Part shown: positions 34,126-43,871 of the stretch, piece by piece
Layout: each line of letters opens with the position of its first letter
Numbering within the stretch: position 1 is the stretch's first letter
Assembly (NCBI RefSeq): GCF_025399835.1
Contig: NZ_JAODVR010000001.1
Span: 930,001-994,000, forward strand
Direction of reading: 5' to 3'
DNA: 64,000 nt
Source of the DNA: Haloarchaeobius sp. HME9146
GTDB lineage: Archaea > Halobacteriota > Halobacteria > Halobacteriales > Natrialbaceae
Program-made: the position numbers and the translations under genes
Notes under the pieces: model-generated
The model's input: the letters and a program-made list of their open reading frames with translations, nothing else
Told to the model about the DNA's origin: nothing
Databases searched by the model: none

Positions 34126-34689
34126 TCAGTTCCCTTCGAGCGCGTCGATTGCGATACCCGCGACGACCAGCGCCTCCTTCGGGGCGTCGCCGCTGTCGGT
34201 GATGTTCACCTCGTACTTGTCGGCCAGCGAGAGCTGGCCCTCGATGGTTCCCAGGGACTTGCCATCGGGCGATTCGATGGTGTACTTGTGCGGGAGGAAG
34301 CCCATCAGCGGGACCTGGTGGCGGAGGAACTCGAGCAGCGCCCCCTGCCCTTCGATCTTCGCGAGGACGCGGCCGTCCGGTGCCCGGACCTGCCACTTGT
34401 GCTGGAAGAAGGTGAAGTTCTTGTCGAGGATGGCGACCTCCTCGCCGGTGCGCTCGTCGGTGATGGTGTAGTCGCCGGCGTGGTCCATGATGCCGCCGGC
34501 CTTGATGGTGAACACCGTCTCGCCGTCGGGGGACTTGAACGGGAACTCCTCCTTGAGCTTGAAGCGCTTCTTCTTCGCCTTGAGCACCACGTCGCCCGCC
34601 TTGTCGAAGACGGTGTACTTGCTCCGTATGAGGCTCTGTTTGATGTCGTAGTGGTCGTCGCTGAGGTCGATGCCCGATATCACACTCAT
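34126..34689 (-). CDS. LURP-one-related family protein
   Basis: A 187-residue protein of the tubby/scramblase-like beta-barrel fold. The repeated strand pattern is clear: YTVFDKAGDVVLKAKKKRFKLKEEF, YTITDERTGEEVAILDKNFTFFQHKWQV and YTIESPDGKSLGTIEGQLSLADKYEVNI. A Lys-rich patch (KAKKKRFKLK) is unusual for an acidic haloarchaeal proteome and may contact membrane lipids. The molecular role of prokaryotic members is unknown. It is convergent with the sensor kinase gene. Confidence 0.88.
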   Translation of the reverse strand: MSVISGIDLSDDHYDIKQSLIRSKYTVFDKAGDVVLKAKKKRFKLKEEFPFKSPDGETVFTIKAGGIMDHAGDYTITDERTGEEVAILDKNFTFFQHKWQVRAPDGRVLAKIEGQGALLEFLRHQVPLMGFLPHKYTIESPDGKSLGTIEGQLSLADKYEVNITDSGDAPKEALVVAGIAIDALEGN

Positions 34690-34710
34690 GGCCTTTCGTT
34701 CCCCGGTATC

Positions 34711-34720
34711 GTATTTAAAA
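34711..34720 (-). promoter_or_regulatory. TATA box of the LURP-one-related gene
   Basis: TTTTAAATAC on the minus strand lies 22-31 nt before ATG 34689, a textbook haloarchaeal core promoter for a leaderless gene. Confidence 0.65.
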
Positions 34721-34829
34721 CCTTACCCGTGTCTGGGTGGACTCTTTCCTGTCACCTCGCCGTCTTCTGTCCCCCACGCTCGTCCGGAACCGACACCCTA
34801 AGGATGGTACCGCCCTTGCCAACAACCGA

Positions 34830-37796
34830 ATGACCAAGGAGTACATCGAGGTCAGGGGTGCCGAGGAGCACAACCTCAAGGACCTCGACGTGCGTATCCC
34901 CCGCGAGCAGTTCAACGTCGTCACCGGGCTCTCGGGGTCGGGCAAGTCCTCGCTCGCGTTCGAGACGGTGTACGCCGAGGGCCAGCGCCGATACATCGAG
35001 TCGCTCTCTGCCTACGCGAGGAACTTCCTCGGGCAGATGGACAAACCGCAGGTCGAGACGGTCGAGGGGCTTTCCCCGGCGATCTCCATCGACCAGAAGA
35101 ACGCGGCGAACAACCCGCGGTCGACGGTCGGGACCGTGACGGAACTCCACGACTATCTCCGCCTGCTGTACGCCCGCGTCGGCACGCCGCACTGTCCCGA
35201 GTGTGGCCGTGAGGTCGGCGAGCAGTCCGCCCAGACGATGGTGTCTCGCCTGCTCGACCTCCCCGAGGGGACGAAGGCGATGATCGCCGCGCCGGTCGTC
35301 CGCGACCAGAAGGGCGCGTTCGAGGACCTGTTCGACGACCTCGTCTCGGAAGGCTATGCGAGGGTCGAGGTCGACGGCGAACAGTACGACCTCACCATCG
35401 AGAAACCCGAACTCGACGAGAACTACGACCACACCATCGACGTCATCGTCGACCGCGTGAAGCTCTCGACGGAGTCCCGGGCACGCATCGGCGACTCGGT
35501 CGAGACCGCCCTGGAGGAGGCCGAGGGCCTGCTGAAGGTCATCCTCCCCGACCCGCCGGAGGACGTGGACATCGGCGGCTCCGAGTCCCGCTCGACCGGC
35601 GACCTGGCAGGTGAGGGCGACGACCGACTCGTCCTCGAGTTCTCCGAGGACCTCGCCTGCACGCACTGCGGCATCGACTTCGCCGAGATAGAGACGCGCA
35701 GTTTCTCGTTCAACTCTCCCCATGGCGCGTGCCCGGAGTGTGAGGGTATCGGCGAGACGAAGGAGGTCTCCGAGGACCTGGTCGTCCTCGACGAGTCCAA
35801 ACCTATCAAGCACGCCTTCGAGCCGTGGAGCTACAACCGGTCGTACTACCGGACCCGGCTCGACAACGTCGCGGCCCACTTCGGCGTCTCGGTCGACACC
35901 CCCCTCGAGGACCTCGACGAGGACGTGAAACGGCAGTTCCTCTACGGCACCGACGAGGAGGTCGTGTTCAAGCGCCAGACGAAGAACGGTATCCGGCGCA
36001 AGGAGAAGCGCTTCGAGGGCATCATCCCGAACCTCGAACGCCGCTACGTCGAGACCGACTCGCAGGGCACCCGCGAGCACATCGAGGACTACATGTCCGT
36101 CACCGAGTGCCCGGCGTGTGAGGGGACCCGACTCAAGCCCGCCTCCCGGTCGGTGCTCATCGCGGACACCGCCATCACGGAGATAAACGGCATGAGCATC
36201 GGCGACGCGCTGGAACACTTCGAGGGGCTCGAAGCCCACCTGAACGAGCGCGAGACCCACATCGCCGAGGAGATCCTCAAGGAGATTCGCGCCCGTCTCG
36301 GCTTCATGACCGAGGTCGGCCTTGAGTACCTCACGCTGGACCGCGAAGCCTCCACACTTTCGGGTGGAGAGAGCCAGCGCATCCGCCTCGCGACCCAGAT
36401 CGGCTCCGGCCTCGTCGGCGTCCTCTACGTGCTGGACGAGCCGAGCATCGGCCTGCATCAGCGCGACAACGACCGGCTGCTCAACACCCTCGAGGAGCTT
36501 CGCGACCTCGGGAACACCCTCATCGTCGTCGAACACGACGAGGAGACGATGCGCCGCGCCGACAACGTCATCGACATGGGCCCCGGTCCGGGCAAGCGCG
36601 GTGGCGAGGTCGTCGCACAGGGTGATGCGGACGACATCATGGGCACCGAGGGCTCCATCACCGGCGACTTCCTCGCCGGCCGCAAGCAGATTCCCGTGCC
36701 CGCCACCCGGCGCACCGCTGACAGCCACCTCACCATCGAGGGGGCCCGCCAGCACAACCTCACGGACATCGACGTGGACATCCCGATGGGCTGTTTCACC
36801 GCCATCACCGGCGTCTCCGGCTCCGGGAAGTCCACCCTGATGCACGACGTGCTGTACAAGAGCCTCGTCCGCCGGATGAACGACAACAAGTCGGTGAAAC
36901 CCGGCGAACACGACGACATCTCCGGCATCGACAACATCGAGACGGTCCGCCTCATCGACCAGTCGCCCATCGGTCGCACCCCACGGTCGAACCCGGCGAC
37001 CTACACCGGCGTCTTCGACTACATCCGCGAGCTGTTCGCCGAGACCAAGCTCTCGAAGCAGCGCGGCTACAAGAAGGGCCGCTTCTCGTTCAACGTCAAG
37101 GGCGGCCGCTGTGAGGAGTGTGGCGGGCAGGGTACCGTCAAGATCGAGATGAACTTCCTCTCGGACGTGTACGTTCCCTGCGAGGAGTGTGACGGCGCGC
37201 GCTACAACGACGCCACGCTCGACGTGACCTACAAGGGCGCGACCATCGCAGACGTGCTCGACATGAGCGTCGAGGAGGCGTACGACTTCTTCGAGTCCTC
37301 CTCGCGCATCCGCCGCAAACTCAAGCTGCTGAAGGATGTGGGCCTGGACTACATGAAGCTCGGCCAGCCCTCGACCACCCTTTCGGGTGGGGAGGCCCAG
37401 CGCGTCAAGCTCGCCGAGGAACTGGGTAAGCGCGACACCGGCAACACGCTCTACCTGCTGGACGAGCCGACGACCGGCCTGCACTCGGCCGACGAGAAGA
37501 AGCTCATCGACGTGCTCCACCGGCTGGTCGACAACGACAACACGGTCGTCGTCATCGAACACGAGCTCGACCTCGTGAAGAACGCCGACCACGTCATCGA
37601 CCTCGGCCCCGAGGGCGGCGAGAAGGGCGGCCAGCTCGTCGCCGAGGGGACGCCCGAAGAACTCGCCGAACATGACGACTCCCACACCGGGCGCTACCTC
37701 CGCGACCTGCTTCCCAGCGTGGACCGCGAGGGCCCACGCGGCCAGCGCGTCGAACCCGAGACGCGCGAGATGGCGGTGCCGACCGACGACGACTGA
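34830..37796 (+). CDS. uvrA: Excinuclease ABC subunit A
   Basis: UvrA recognises bulky DNA lesions and loads UvrB in nucleotide excision repair. The 988-residue protein starts at ATG 34830 ([20 protein letters not shown]). It has the first Walker [10 protein letters not shown] (32-41), three zinc modules ([17 protein letters not shown] with [14 protein letters not shown] with CEECDG), two ABC signatures ([14 protein letters not shown] and [14 protein letters not shown]) and the second Walker [11 protein letters not shown]. It is full-length and intact. Haloarchaea acquired UvrABC from bacteria; UvrB and UvrC are not in this window. Confidence 0.98.
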   Translation: MTKEYIEVRGAEEHNLKDLDVRIPREQFNVVTGLSGSGKSSLAFETVYAEGQRRYIESLSAYARNFLGQMDKPQVETVEGLSPAISIDQKNAANNPRSTVGTVTELHDYLRLLYARVGTPHCPECGREVGEQSAQTMVSRLLDLPEGTKAMIAAPVVRDQKGAFEDLFDDLVSEGYARVEVDGEQYDLTIEKPELDENYDHTIDVIVDRVKLSTESRARIGDSVETALEEAEGLLKVILPDPPEDVDIGGSESRSTGDLAGEGDDRLVLEFSEDLACTHCGIDFAEIETRSFSFNSPHGACPECEGIGETKEVSEDLVVLDESKPIKHAFEPWSYNRSYYRTRLDNVAAHFGVSVDTPLEDLDEDVKRQFLYGTDEEVVFKRQTKNGIRRKEKRFEGIIPNLERRYVETDSQGTREHIEDYMSVTECPACEGTRLKPASRSVLIADTAITEINGMSIGDALEHFEGLEAHLNERETHIAEEILKEIRARLGFMTEVGLEYLTLDREASTLSGGESQRIRLATQIGSGLVGVLYVLDEPSIGLHQRDNDRLLNTLEELRDLGNTLIVVEHDEETMRRADNVIDMGPGPGKRGGEVVAQGDADDIMGTEGSITGDFLAGRKQIPVPATRRTADSHLTIEGARQHNLTDIDVDIPMGCFTAITGVSGSGKSTLMHDVLYKSLVRRMNDNKSVKPGEHDDISGIDNIETVRLIDQSPIGRTPRSNPATYTGVFDYIRELFAETKLSKQRGYKKGRFSFNVKGGRCEECGGQGTVKIEMNFLSDVYVPCEECDGARYNDATLDVTYKGATIADVLDMSVEEAYDFFESSSRIRRKLKLLKDVGLDYMKLGQPSTTLSGGEAQRVKLAEELGKRDTGNTLYLLDEPTTGLHSADEKKLIDVLHRLVDNDNTVVVIEHELDLVKNADHVIDLGPEGGEKGGQLVAEGTPEELAEHDDSHTGRYLRDLLPSVDREGPRGQRVEPETREMAVPTDDD

Positions 37797-37805
37797 GTCC
37801 GGCCC

Positions 37806-37890
37806 TTTTTACCTGAAGCCGCGGCCACACCGGCCGTGCCCTGACCCTCACCGCGCGACGGGCAGCGGGTGTACGACACGTCGTCGCGCG
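37806..37890 (+). terminator. Oligo-T run and hairpin after uvrA
   Basis: TTTTT at 37806-37810 follows the uvrA stop by 10 bases. Further on, CGCGCGACG (37852-37860) and CGTCGCGCG (37882-37890) form a perfect 9-bp stem. Archaeal termination uses T runs, so the first element is the likelier terminator. Confidence 0.45.
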
Positions 37891-38025
37891 AGGCCAAGTG
37901 TCGTCTGTTCGCCATACCATTCCGGCCGGAGCGCTACTGTCAAGTATATATTCGTTCGCCGATAGCTATTTGAGCGACTGCTGGTAACACCCGCACGACC
38001 GACCGAACCCCCCGGTCACACACGC

Positions 38026-39468
38026 ATGACCGACGACGCACGAGCAACCGTCTTGATCACCGTCGATTCGTTGCGGGCGGATGCGCTCGACCTCGACTCG
38101 GAGGACACACACACGCCGACCCTCCGGTCTCTGGCCGACGACGCGACCGTCTTCGAGAACGCCTTCGCACAGGGCAACTGGACGCCCTTCTCCTTCCCGA
38201 GCATCCTCGGGGGCACGCCAGTGTTCGCCGATGGCCCACGTATCGGGGTCGGCCCCGGTGCCACGCTCGCGGAGACGCTCCAGCGCGCCGGGGTCACCAC
38301 CGGTGGCTTCAACGCCTCGAACGGCTTCCTCACCGCCTACTGGGGCTACGACCGCGGCTTCGAGGAGTTCGACGCCTTCCACGCCGAGGCGACGAACCCG
38401 GTGAGCAAGCTGTTCTCCGCGCACCCGACCTGGCAGGCCTGGGCACAGTTCGCCACGCAGCCGATGCGCGCAGCAGTCCGCCGACTCAAGGGTGAGGAGA
38501 GCTACCCGGCCGAGAACACCTCGCGGATGCGCGACGTGGAGAACGCGGCCATCTCGTTCATCGAGAACGCCGAGGGCGAATTCTTCTGCTGGATCCACTA
38601 CATGGACACCCACACGCCGTACGTCCCGGCACCGGTACACGTCCGCGAGGTCGCCGACGAGCCGTTCAGCACGCTGCGGATGCTCAGCCCGCACTTCCGC
38701 ACCGGCCTCGGCCGTGGCATCGAGGAGGGAAGCAAGACGCTGGCCGACCTGCAGACGCTGTACAAGGCCGCTGCCCTGCAGGTCGACCAGAGCATCGGCC
38801 GCGTCCTCTCGGCGCTCGAAGACGCCGGCATCCGCGACGAGACCTGCGTCGTCGTCGCAGGCGACCACGGCGAGGAGTTCCTCGAACACGGTCACCTCGC
38901 ACACTACCCGAAGCTCTACCGCGAGCTCGTCGAGGTCCCGTTCATCGTCGACGCACCCGAGAGCGACGGCCAGCGGGTATCCGACCCGGTCGCACTCGAC
39001 GCGATTCCGCCGACGGTGTGTGACGCGATGGGCGTCCGCGCACCGGACCACTACACCGGCGAGAGCGTCATGCCGACGGTCCACGACGGCGTCGCGCCCG
39101 AGCAGGAGCCGGTCGTCTCCGTCACCGTCAGGGGGGACTCGGTCACCCAGCAGCCGATTCCGCGTCGGCTCGGCGACGGCGACGTGCTCGTCAGCGCCCG
39201 GAGCGAGGAGTGGACGTACATCGAGCACCCCGAGGCCGGCGAGCGAGAGCTCTACGACCGCCAGGCAGACCCCGAGGAGCAAGACGACCAGTGGGACGGC
39301 GAGCCACCGAACGAGGTCGTCGCGCGGCTCCAGTCCGCCGCCGAGCAACGCGTCATGGCGCTCGACTCCGTCGCGGACGCGTCGCGCTCGGACACGGACC
39401 GCGGCGAGGACGAGGAGGTCGTCCCCGAGGAGATCGAAGACCGATTGAGCGCGCTCGGCTACAAGTAG
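38026..39468 (+). CDS. Sulfatase-like enzyme (alkaline phosphatase superfamily)
   Basis: A 480-residue cytosolic protein of the alkaline phosphatase fold. The metal-binding start is TVLITVDSLRADALD. A nucleophile region follows at about 50-60 (GNWTPFSFPSILGG); it lacks the C-x-P-S-R of formylglycine sulfatases, so a Ser or Thr would be the nucleophile. The second metal site is AGDHGEEFLEHGHLAHY. No signal peptide is present. Relatives in haloarchaea often lie in surface-polysaccharide or glycosylation loci; here none is adjacent. It may be a phosphodiesterase, phosphotransferase or sulfatase. A TATATATT-type element (37944-37951) is about 80 nt upstream. Confidence 0.85.
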   Translation: MTDDARATVLITVDSLRADALDLDSEDTHTPTLRSLADDATVFENAFAQGNWTPFSFPSILGGTPVFADGPRIGVGPGATLAETLQRAGVTTGGFNASNGFLTAYWGYDRGFEEFDAFHAEATNPVSKLFSAHPTWQAWAQFATQPMRAAVRRLKGEESYPAENTSRMRDVENAAISFIENAEGEFFCWIHYMDTHTPYVPAPVHVREVADEPFSTLRMLSPHFRTGLGRGIEEGSKTLADLQTLYKAAALQVDQSIGRVLSALEDAGIRDETCVVVAGDHGEEFLEHGHLAHYPKLYRELVEVPFIVDAPESDGQRVSDPVALDAIPPTVCDAMGVRAPDHYTGESVMPTVHDGVAPEQEPVVSVTVRGDSVTQQPIPRRLGDGDVLVSARSEEWTYIEHPEAGERELYDRQADPEEQDDQWDGEPPNEVVARLQSAAEQRVMALDSVADASRSDTDRGEDEEVVPEEIEDRLSALGYK

Positions 39469-39531
39469 TCGGGCCACCGGAAGGATATCTCAGGACGGAG
39501 AGTTTTGTCGCGGGCCGACGTACAGCGAGCC

Positions 39532-40485
39532 ATGCAGTTCGTCGCACTTTCCGACACCCTTCTGACGGTCCGCGAGGGGGAGACGGTCGCACGGTTCGAT
39601 GGCCACGACTTCGAGTGTGTCGCGGCCGACGGCGACCACGTCTTCGCGGGCACGTTCGACGCCGGACTCTGGCACAGCGAGGACCGCAGTGAATCGTGGG
39701 ACCGAGTCGACGCCGAACTCCCGGACGCGGTGATGTCGGTCGCGTTCGACCCGCACGACACCGGCGGTGTCTGGGTCGGGACCGAGCCGAGCCGCGTCTT
39801 CTATTCGCCGGATTACGGCGACACCTGGACCGAGCGACCCGGCCTCACCGACCTTCCCTCCGCCGACTCGTGGTACTTTCCGCCCCGGCCCGACACGCAC
39901 CACGTCCGCTGGCTCCAGCCCGACCCGAATCGCCAGGGTCGACTCTTCGTCGGCATCGAAGCCGGTGCGCTCGTCGTCACCGAGGACGGTGGCGAAACGT
40001 GGTGCGAGCGCCCCGAGGGGAGCCGTCGCGACAACCACCAGCTCGCGACCCACCTGGACGCCCCGGGCCGCGTATACAGCGCCGCCGGTGACGGCTACGC
40101 CGAGAGCGACGACGGCGGCGAGACGTGGACCCAGCCACAGGATGGCCTCGAGCACCGCTACTGCTGGAGCGTCGCGGTCGACCCGGGCAACCCCGACGTG
40201 CGACTCGTCTCGGCGGCCGATGGGGCGTACGCGGCCCACCGGACCGAGACCGCGGAATCCTACGTCTACCGGAAGATCGGTGACGACCCCTGGACGCTCG
40301 CGATGCGCGGTCTGCCCGAGCCAGACGGGTTCCGCCGGCCGGTGCTGGCACCGGGGACCGACCCGGGGACGTTCTTCGCCGCCACGGACGACGGACTCTA
40401 CCAGACCGACGACCGGGCCGGTGCCTGGAACCGCGTCGAATCGTGGGACGTGGCCGGCCCGGTCCGGGGACTCGCGGTCCAGTGA
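39532..40485 (+). CDS. BNR/VPS10-type beta-propeller protein
   Basis: A 317-residue protein starting at ATG 39532. Asp-box (BNR) motifs S/T-x-D-x-G-x-T-W recur: SEDRSESWDRV, SPDYGDTWTERPG, TEDGGETWCERPEG, SDDGGETWTQPQDG and TDDRAGAWNRVES. They define a propeller of about six or seven blades, the fold shared by sialidases, plant-pathogenesis YCF48 and photosystem assembly factors. No signal peptide and no catalytic sialidase Arg triad are evident, so it is probably a cytosolic binding protein. It is read in the same direction as its two neighbours with short gaps of about 55-65 nt. Confidence 0.85.
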   Translation: MQFVALSDTLLTVREGETVARFDGHDFECVAADGDHVFAGTFDAGLWHSEDRSESWDRVDAELPDAVMSVAFDPHDTGGVWVGTEPSRVFYSPDYGDTWTERPGLTDLPSADSWYFPPRPDTHHVRWLQPDPNRQGRLFVGIEAGALVVTEDGGETWCERPEGSRRDNHQLATHLDAPGRVYSAAGDGYAESDDGGETWTQPQDGLEHRYCWSVAVDPGNPDVRLVSAADGAYAAHRTETAESYVYRKIGDDPWTLAMRGLPEPDGFRRPVLAPGTDPGTFFAATDDGLYQTDDRAGAWNRVESWDVAGPVRGLAVQ

Positions 40486-40510
40486 GGACTGTCGACGCGA
40501 ACCGGGAAGG

Positions 40511-40517
40511 TATTTAG
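40511..40517 (+). promoter_or_regulatory. TATA box of the flavoprotein gene
   Basis: GGTATTTAGCC lies about 27 nt before ATG 40541. The flavoprotein gene therefore has its own promoter even though it closely follows the propeller gene. Confidence 0.55.
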
Positions 40518-40540
40518 CCGCGACTCACTAGGCGACGGAC

Positions 40541-41620
40541 ATGTACGACTTCGTCGTGGTCGGCGCTGGTCCCGCCGGCGCACGCTTCGCCCGCCGCGCC
40601 AGCGAGGCGGGATACGACGTCCTCGCACTCGAACAGGGCCGCGTCGGTGAGCCGCTGGCCTGTTCGGGACACGTCAGCACCGACATCTGGGAGTTCACCG
40701 GTGACGGTGCCCGCGATGAGCTGCTCCAGAACGAGGTGTTCGGGGCGCGCTTCCACGTCGGCGGCCCCCATAGCAACGCCCACGAGTTCTACAAGCGCGA
40801 GGTCGTCTCGAACGTCATCGACCGGGTCGGTCTCGACCGGCATCTCGCCGACCTCGCCCGCGAGGCCGGGGCGGACCTCCGCGAACAGCACACTGTGACG
40901 GGTGTCGAGGAGCATCGCGACCGCGTCGAGGTCACGGCTCGCGGCCCCGACGGTGTCGAGACCCACGAGGGGAAGATGGTCGTCGGCGCGGACGGCCCGC
41001 GCTCGCGGGTCCGGCAGGCACTCGGCCTCCCCGAGCCCGGGGAACTGCTCCACGGCGTCCTCGGCTTCTCAGACGAACCCGACCCACAGGACTTCGTGGA
41101 CGTCCACCTCACCGCGCCCCGGTTCTTCGCGTGGCGCATCCCCCGGGACGAGTCCGGCGTCGAGTACGGGCTGGCCTGTCCCCCGGGTGAACAGGTGAAC
41201 GAGCTGTTCGACGAACTCGTCGCGGGCTACGACGTGGACATCGTCCGCCGGTGTTCCGGGCTCATCCCCATCGGCCCCCCGGGCGTCGTGACGACCCGCC
41301 GCGGGTTGCTGGTCGGTGACGCGGCTGCACAGACGAAACCGTTCACCGGCGGTGGCATCCTCTACGGGATGACCTGTGCGGACCACGCGGTCCGGACGGT
41401 CGACCCCGACGACCCGCGCACGCTTGCAGACTACGAGTCGGCGTGGCGTGACGACCTCGCCAGCGAGATTCGACTCGGCCACTGGATTCGCAAGGCGTAC
41501 TCGCTCCCCGAGCCGGTGCAGACGCTCGGGCTGTCGACGCTGTCCGGCGAGATCGGCGTCCACATGGACCGTCCCACCTCGCTGTTTTCGACGGACCAGC
41601 TGAAAGCGTTCCTGCGCTGA
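40541..41620 (+). CDS. Geranylgeranyl reductase family flavoprotein
   Basis: A 359-residue FAD-dependent oxidoreductase. The dinucleotide motif GAGPAGARFARR starts at residue 8, LALEQGRVGEPLACSGHVS follows (with the family Cys), and the second FAD motif is GLLVGDAAAQTKPFTGGGILYGM. This is the pattern of geranylgeranyl reductases, which saturate the isoprenoid chains of archaeal membrane lipids or of quinones and other prenyl compounds. The genome surely has several members, so the exact substrate cannot be given. Confidence 0.88.
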   Translation: MYDFVVVGAGPAGARFARRASEAGYDVLALEQGRVGEPLACSGHVSTDIWEFTGDGARDELLQNEVFGARFHVGGPHSNAHEFYKREVVSNVIDRVGLDRHLADLAREAGADLREQHTVTGVEEHRDRVEVTARGPDGVETHEGKMVVGADGPRSRVRQALGLPEPGELLHGVLGFSDEPDPQDFVDVHLTAPRFFAWRIPRDESGVEYGLACPPGEQVNELFDELVAGYDVDIVRRCSGLIPIGPPGVVTTRRGLLVGDAAAQTKPFTGGGILYGMTCADHAVRTVDPDDPRTLADYESAWRDDLASEIRLGHWIRKAYSLPEPVQTLGLSTLSGEIGVHMDRPTSLFSTDQLKAFLR

Positions 41621-41627
41621 GTGGCGC

Positions 41628-42374
41628 TCAGTCCCGGGTCTCGTCCCGGTCGCGGCTGATGCCGAGGTAGCCCGACACGGTCCCGTTCTCGATGGTGATG
41701 GGGCGAAGCTCGACCGAGAGCGATTCGGTTCCCCCGACCAGTCGGACGTGTTCGACCGAGAGCTCGGGCCGCCCGAACAGACGCTCGACCCGGTCTCTGT
41801 CCTCGGTCGCGACCAGTTCGTCGAGGCGTCGGCCATGCAGGTCCTCGGGGTCGGCACCGAGCGCCCGGCTGAGAGTACTGTTCAGCTCTGTCACGACGCC
41901 GTCGACCACGACGAACGTCGCGAACGGCAACGCCTCGACGACCGCGCCCAGCGAGAGCGTCCCGGTCGCCTCCTCCCCGGGTCGGTGCTGCTCGAGCAGG
42001 CTATCGATACGGTGGCGGAGTGTCTTGGGGTCTATCGGGACCGTGATGAGCTCGTCGACGAAGTCGAACCGGGTGTCGTCGCTGGCGGCGACCCGAGGGC
42101 CGAGGCGCTGTGGGACCACCAGCAAGCAGGGAAGGAACTCGTCAACCTCGTCCCGCTGCTCCTTCTGACGACGTATCACGGCGGCTGCACGCGACAGCGC
42201 ACCGATGTCGACCAGACAGAGGCTGGTGTCCTCTGGCAGTGGGTCGCCCGGCTCGATGGCTTCCGCGGCGATGCCGTGCTCGTCGAGCCACGTCGTCAAG
42301 ACGTGCTCGTTCCCACTGTCTGCCAGCACGAGTGCGACAGCGCGTGGAGGTGAGGGGGCGTCGAAATCACTCAC
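41628..42374 (-). CDS. Receiver-like plus PAS domain signalling protein
   Basis: A 248-residue protein. Residues about 10-125 are a receiver-like alpha/beta domain (AVALVLADSGNEHVLTTWLDEHG, then LCLVDIGALS with an Asp at the acceptor strand, then FVDELITVPIDPKTLRHRI). Residues about 140-245 are a PAS domain (VVEALPFATFVVVDGVVTELNSTLSRALGADPEDLHGRRLDEL, ending VSGYLGISRDRDETRD). There is no output domain. Its start overlaps the stop of the KaiC-like ATPase gene by 8 nt, so it is its translationally coupled partner and probably a sensor or modulator of it. Confidence 0.87.
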   Translation of the reverse strand: MSDFDAPSPPRAVALVLADSGNEHVLTTWLDEHGIAAEAIEPGDPLPEDTSLCLVDIGALSRAAAVIRRQKEQRDEVDEFLPCLLVVPQRLGPRVAASDDTRFDFVDELITVPIDPKTLRHRIDSLLEQHRPGEEATGTLSLGAVVEALPFATFVVVDGVVTELNSTLSRALGADPEDLHGRRLDELVATEDRDRVERLFGRPELSVEHVRLVGGTESLSVELRPITIENGTVSGYLGISRDRDETRD

Positions 42375-43812
42375 CGCTGTCCTCGACGAACTCTGGCGTT
42401 CCGGTCAACACCCCGCGGAGACCGGTCAGCGGTCCTCCGAGATGGAGACCATCGGAGCGTATCTCGAACTCTCGGAGCGTTCGCTCGAAGTCGCTCGTCC
42501 GCATCTTCAGGACGCCCATCGCCCGGTTTATCTCACCGTTCACTTCGAGGTACCGGAGGAAGAGGATGTTGTCACCGAGGTAGCTTATCCGTTCGCTGGT
42601 CGGCTGGAAGTCGCCGGTGACCGTGGCCACGTCGTCGATGAGCAGGGACGTGACACCCATCCCTCGCAGGTAGCGACACAGCGCATGCAGTTCACGGACG
42701 AGGTCGTCGTCGTCACCACGGATGGAGAGCCGGTAGCCACTGATACCGTCTATCATGACGAGTTTCGCTCCTTTCTCCTCGACCTCCTGGCGGACCATGT
42801 GTGCGAACTCGTCCGACGAGACCGCCAGCGGTTCGACCTCGACGATCTCGAGGGTCCCCTTCGCTTGCATCTTCTTGACTGGAATCCCGATGGCCTCCGA
42901 CCGGTGGACGAACGTGTCGGTCGACTCTTCGAACATGTAGATGACGGAGCGCTCGCCGCGCTCGGCGGCGGCGCTCATGAGCTGCGAGCCGGTCGTCGTC
43001 TTCCCGACCCCACTCGGGCCGCTGATGACCGTCACCGTCCCGCGTTCGATACCGCCGGCGAGGAGACTGTCCATCTCGGAGAGTCCGGTCGACATGGCCA
43101 CGGCCTCGAAGTCGCGCGAGCGAACCGTCGGGACCAGTTCGGGGAACACGTCGATTCCGGTCTCCGTGATCCGCATGGTGTGGGTACCACCCTGGAAGCC
43201 CGACCCGCGGAACTTCGTGACGGTGAGTGTGCGGCCCTTGGTGGCGTAGCCCAGTTCGATGCTCCCGTCGCAGATGAACTCGAGGTCGGCGTCGGGCATG
43301 TTCGGCATCGGCTGCGTGGAGAACACGATGGTCGCCTCGGAGTCCTTGAGAAAGCTCATGAAGCCAGCGACCTCCGTGCGGAACTGGTAGTCGTCGGGCG
43401 CGAAGTAGCGGAGCTGGGTCAACGGGTCGACGAACACCCGGTTCGGTTCGGTTTCCTCGACGGCCCTGACGACGTGTTCCGTGATGTCGTCCTCGACGTC
43501 GGGTGGTTCGAACACGTCGTAGTGCGTCCGCGACTGGAACGACTCCGAGTCGGGGCTCAGGTCCAGAATCGTGATATCGGAGAGGTCGAACCCGAGTGCA
43601 GCCGCGTTCGCCAGGATGTCCTTCTCGCGCTCCTCGAACGCGACGTAGAGGCTATTCTCCGGGTCTTCGAGTAGAAAATGCAGGCCGAGAATCGTCTTCC
43701 CTGTGCCGGGCTGGCCACTGACCATGTACGACCGGCCCGGAATGAAGCCGCCATGAAGGACGTGGTCAAGACCGGAGATTCCGGTCGAGTATCGAACTCC
43801 GGTATCATCCAT
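42367..43812 (-). CDS. KaiC-like double RecA-fold ATPase
   Basis: A 481-residue protein starting at ATG 43812. Two RecA-like domains each carry a Walker A: GQPGTGKT (33-40) and GPSGVGKTT (Lys271). Catalytic Glu pairs occur in YVAFEEREKD and YMFEESTDTF. The linker TGLSEMDSLLAGGIERGTVTVISG is the standard KaiC domain boundary. Archaeal members of this family are clock-like or signal-relay ATPases, often next to PAS or histidine-kinase proteins. No KaiA or KaiB is present, so a circadian role is not implied. The coupled PAS protein downstream is the natural partner. Confidence 0.92.
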   Translation of the reverse strand: MDDTGVRYSTGISGLDHVLHGGFIPGRSYMVSGQPGTGKTILGLHFLLEDPENSLYVAFEEREKDILANAAALGFDLSDITILDLSPDSESFQSRTHYDVFEPPDVEDDITEHVVRAVEETEPNRVFVDPLTQLRYFAPDDYQFRTEVAGFMSFLKDSEATIVFSTQPMPNMPDADLEFICDGSIELGYATKGRTLTVTKFRGSGFQGGTHTMRITETGIDVFPELVPTVRSRDFEAVAMSTGLSEMDSLLAGGIERGTVTVISGPSGVGKTTTGSQLMSAAAERGERSVIYMFEESTDTFVHRSEAIGIPVKKMQAKGTLEIVEVEPLAVSSDEFAHMVRQEVEEKGAKLVMIDGISGYRLSIRGDDDDLVRELHALCRYLRGMGVTSLLIDDVATVTGDFQPTSERISYLGDNILFLRYLEVNGEINRAMGVLKMRTSDFERTLREFEIRSDGLHLGGPLTGLRGVLTGTPEFVEDSGE

Positions 43813-43871
43813 GGCTAGATGGAAACCGCCAGTGACCAAAAGTCATCTGGCGATTTCCTCGCTCAAATGAG

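Noticed and set aside
34752-37685. 977-codon minus-strand frame opposite uvrA
   Set aside because: Perfectly explained as a shadow of uvrA, which has every family motif.
42367-43812. Circadian clock locus
   Set aside because: Only a KaiC-like ATPase is present; no KaiA or KaiB, and this family is widespread in archaea for other roles.
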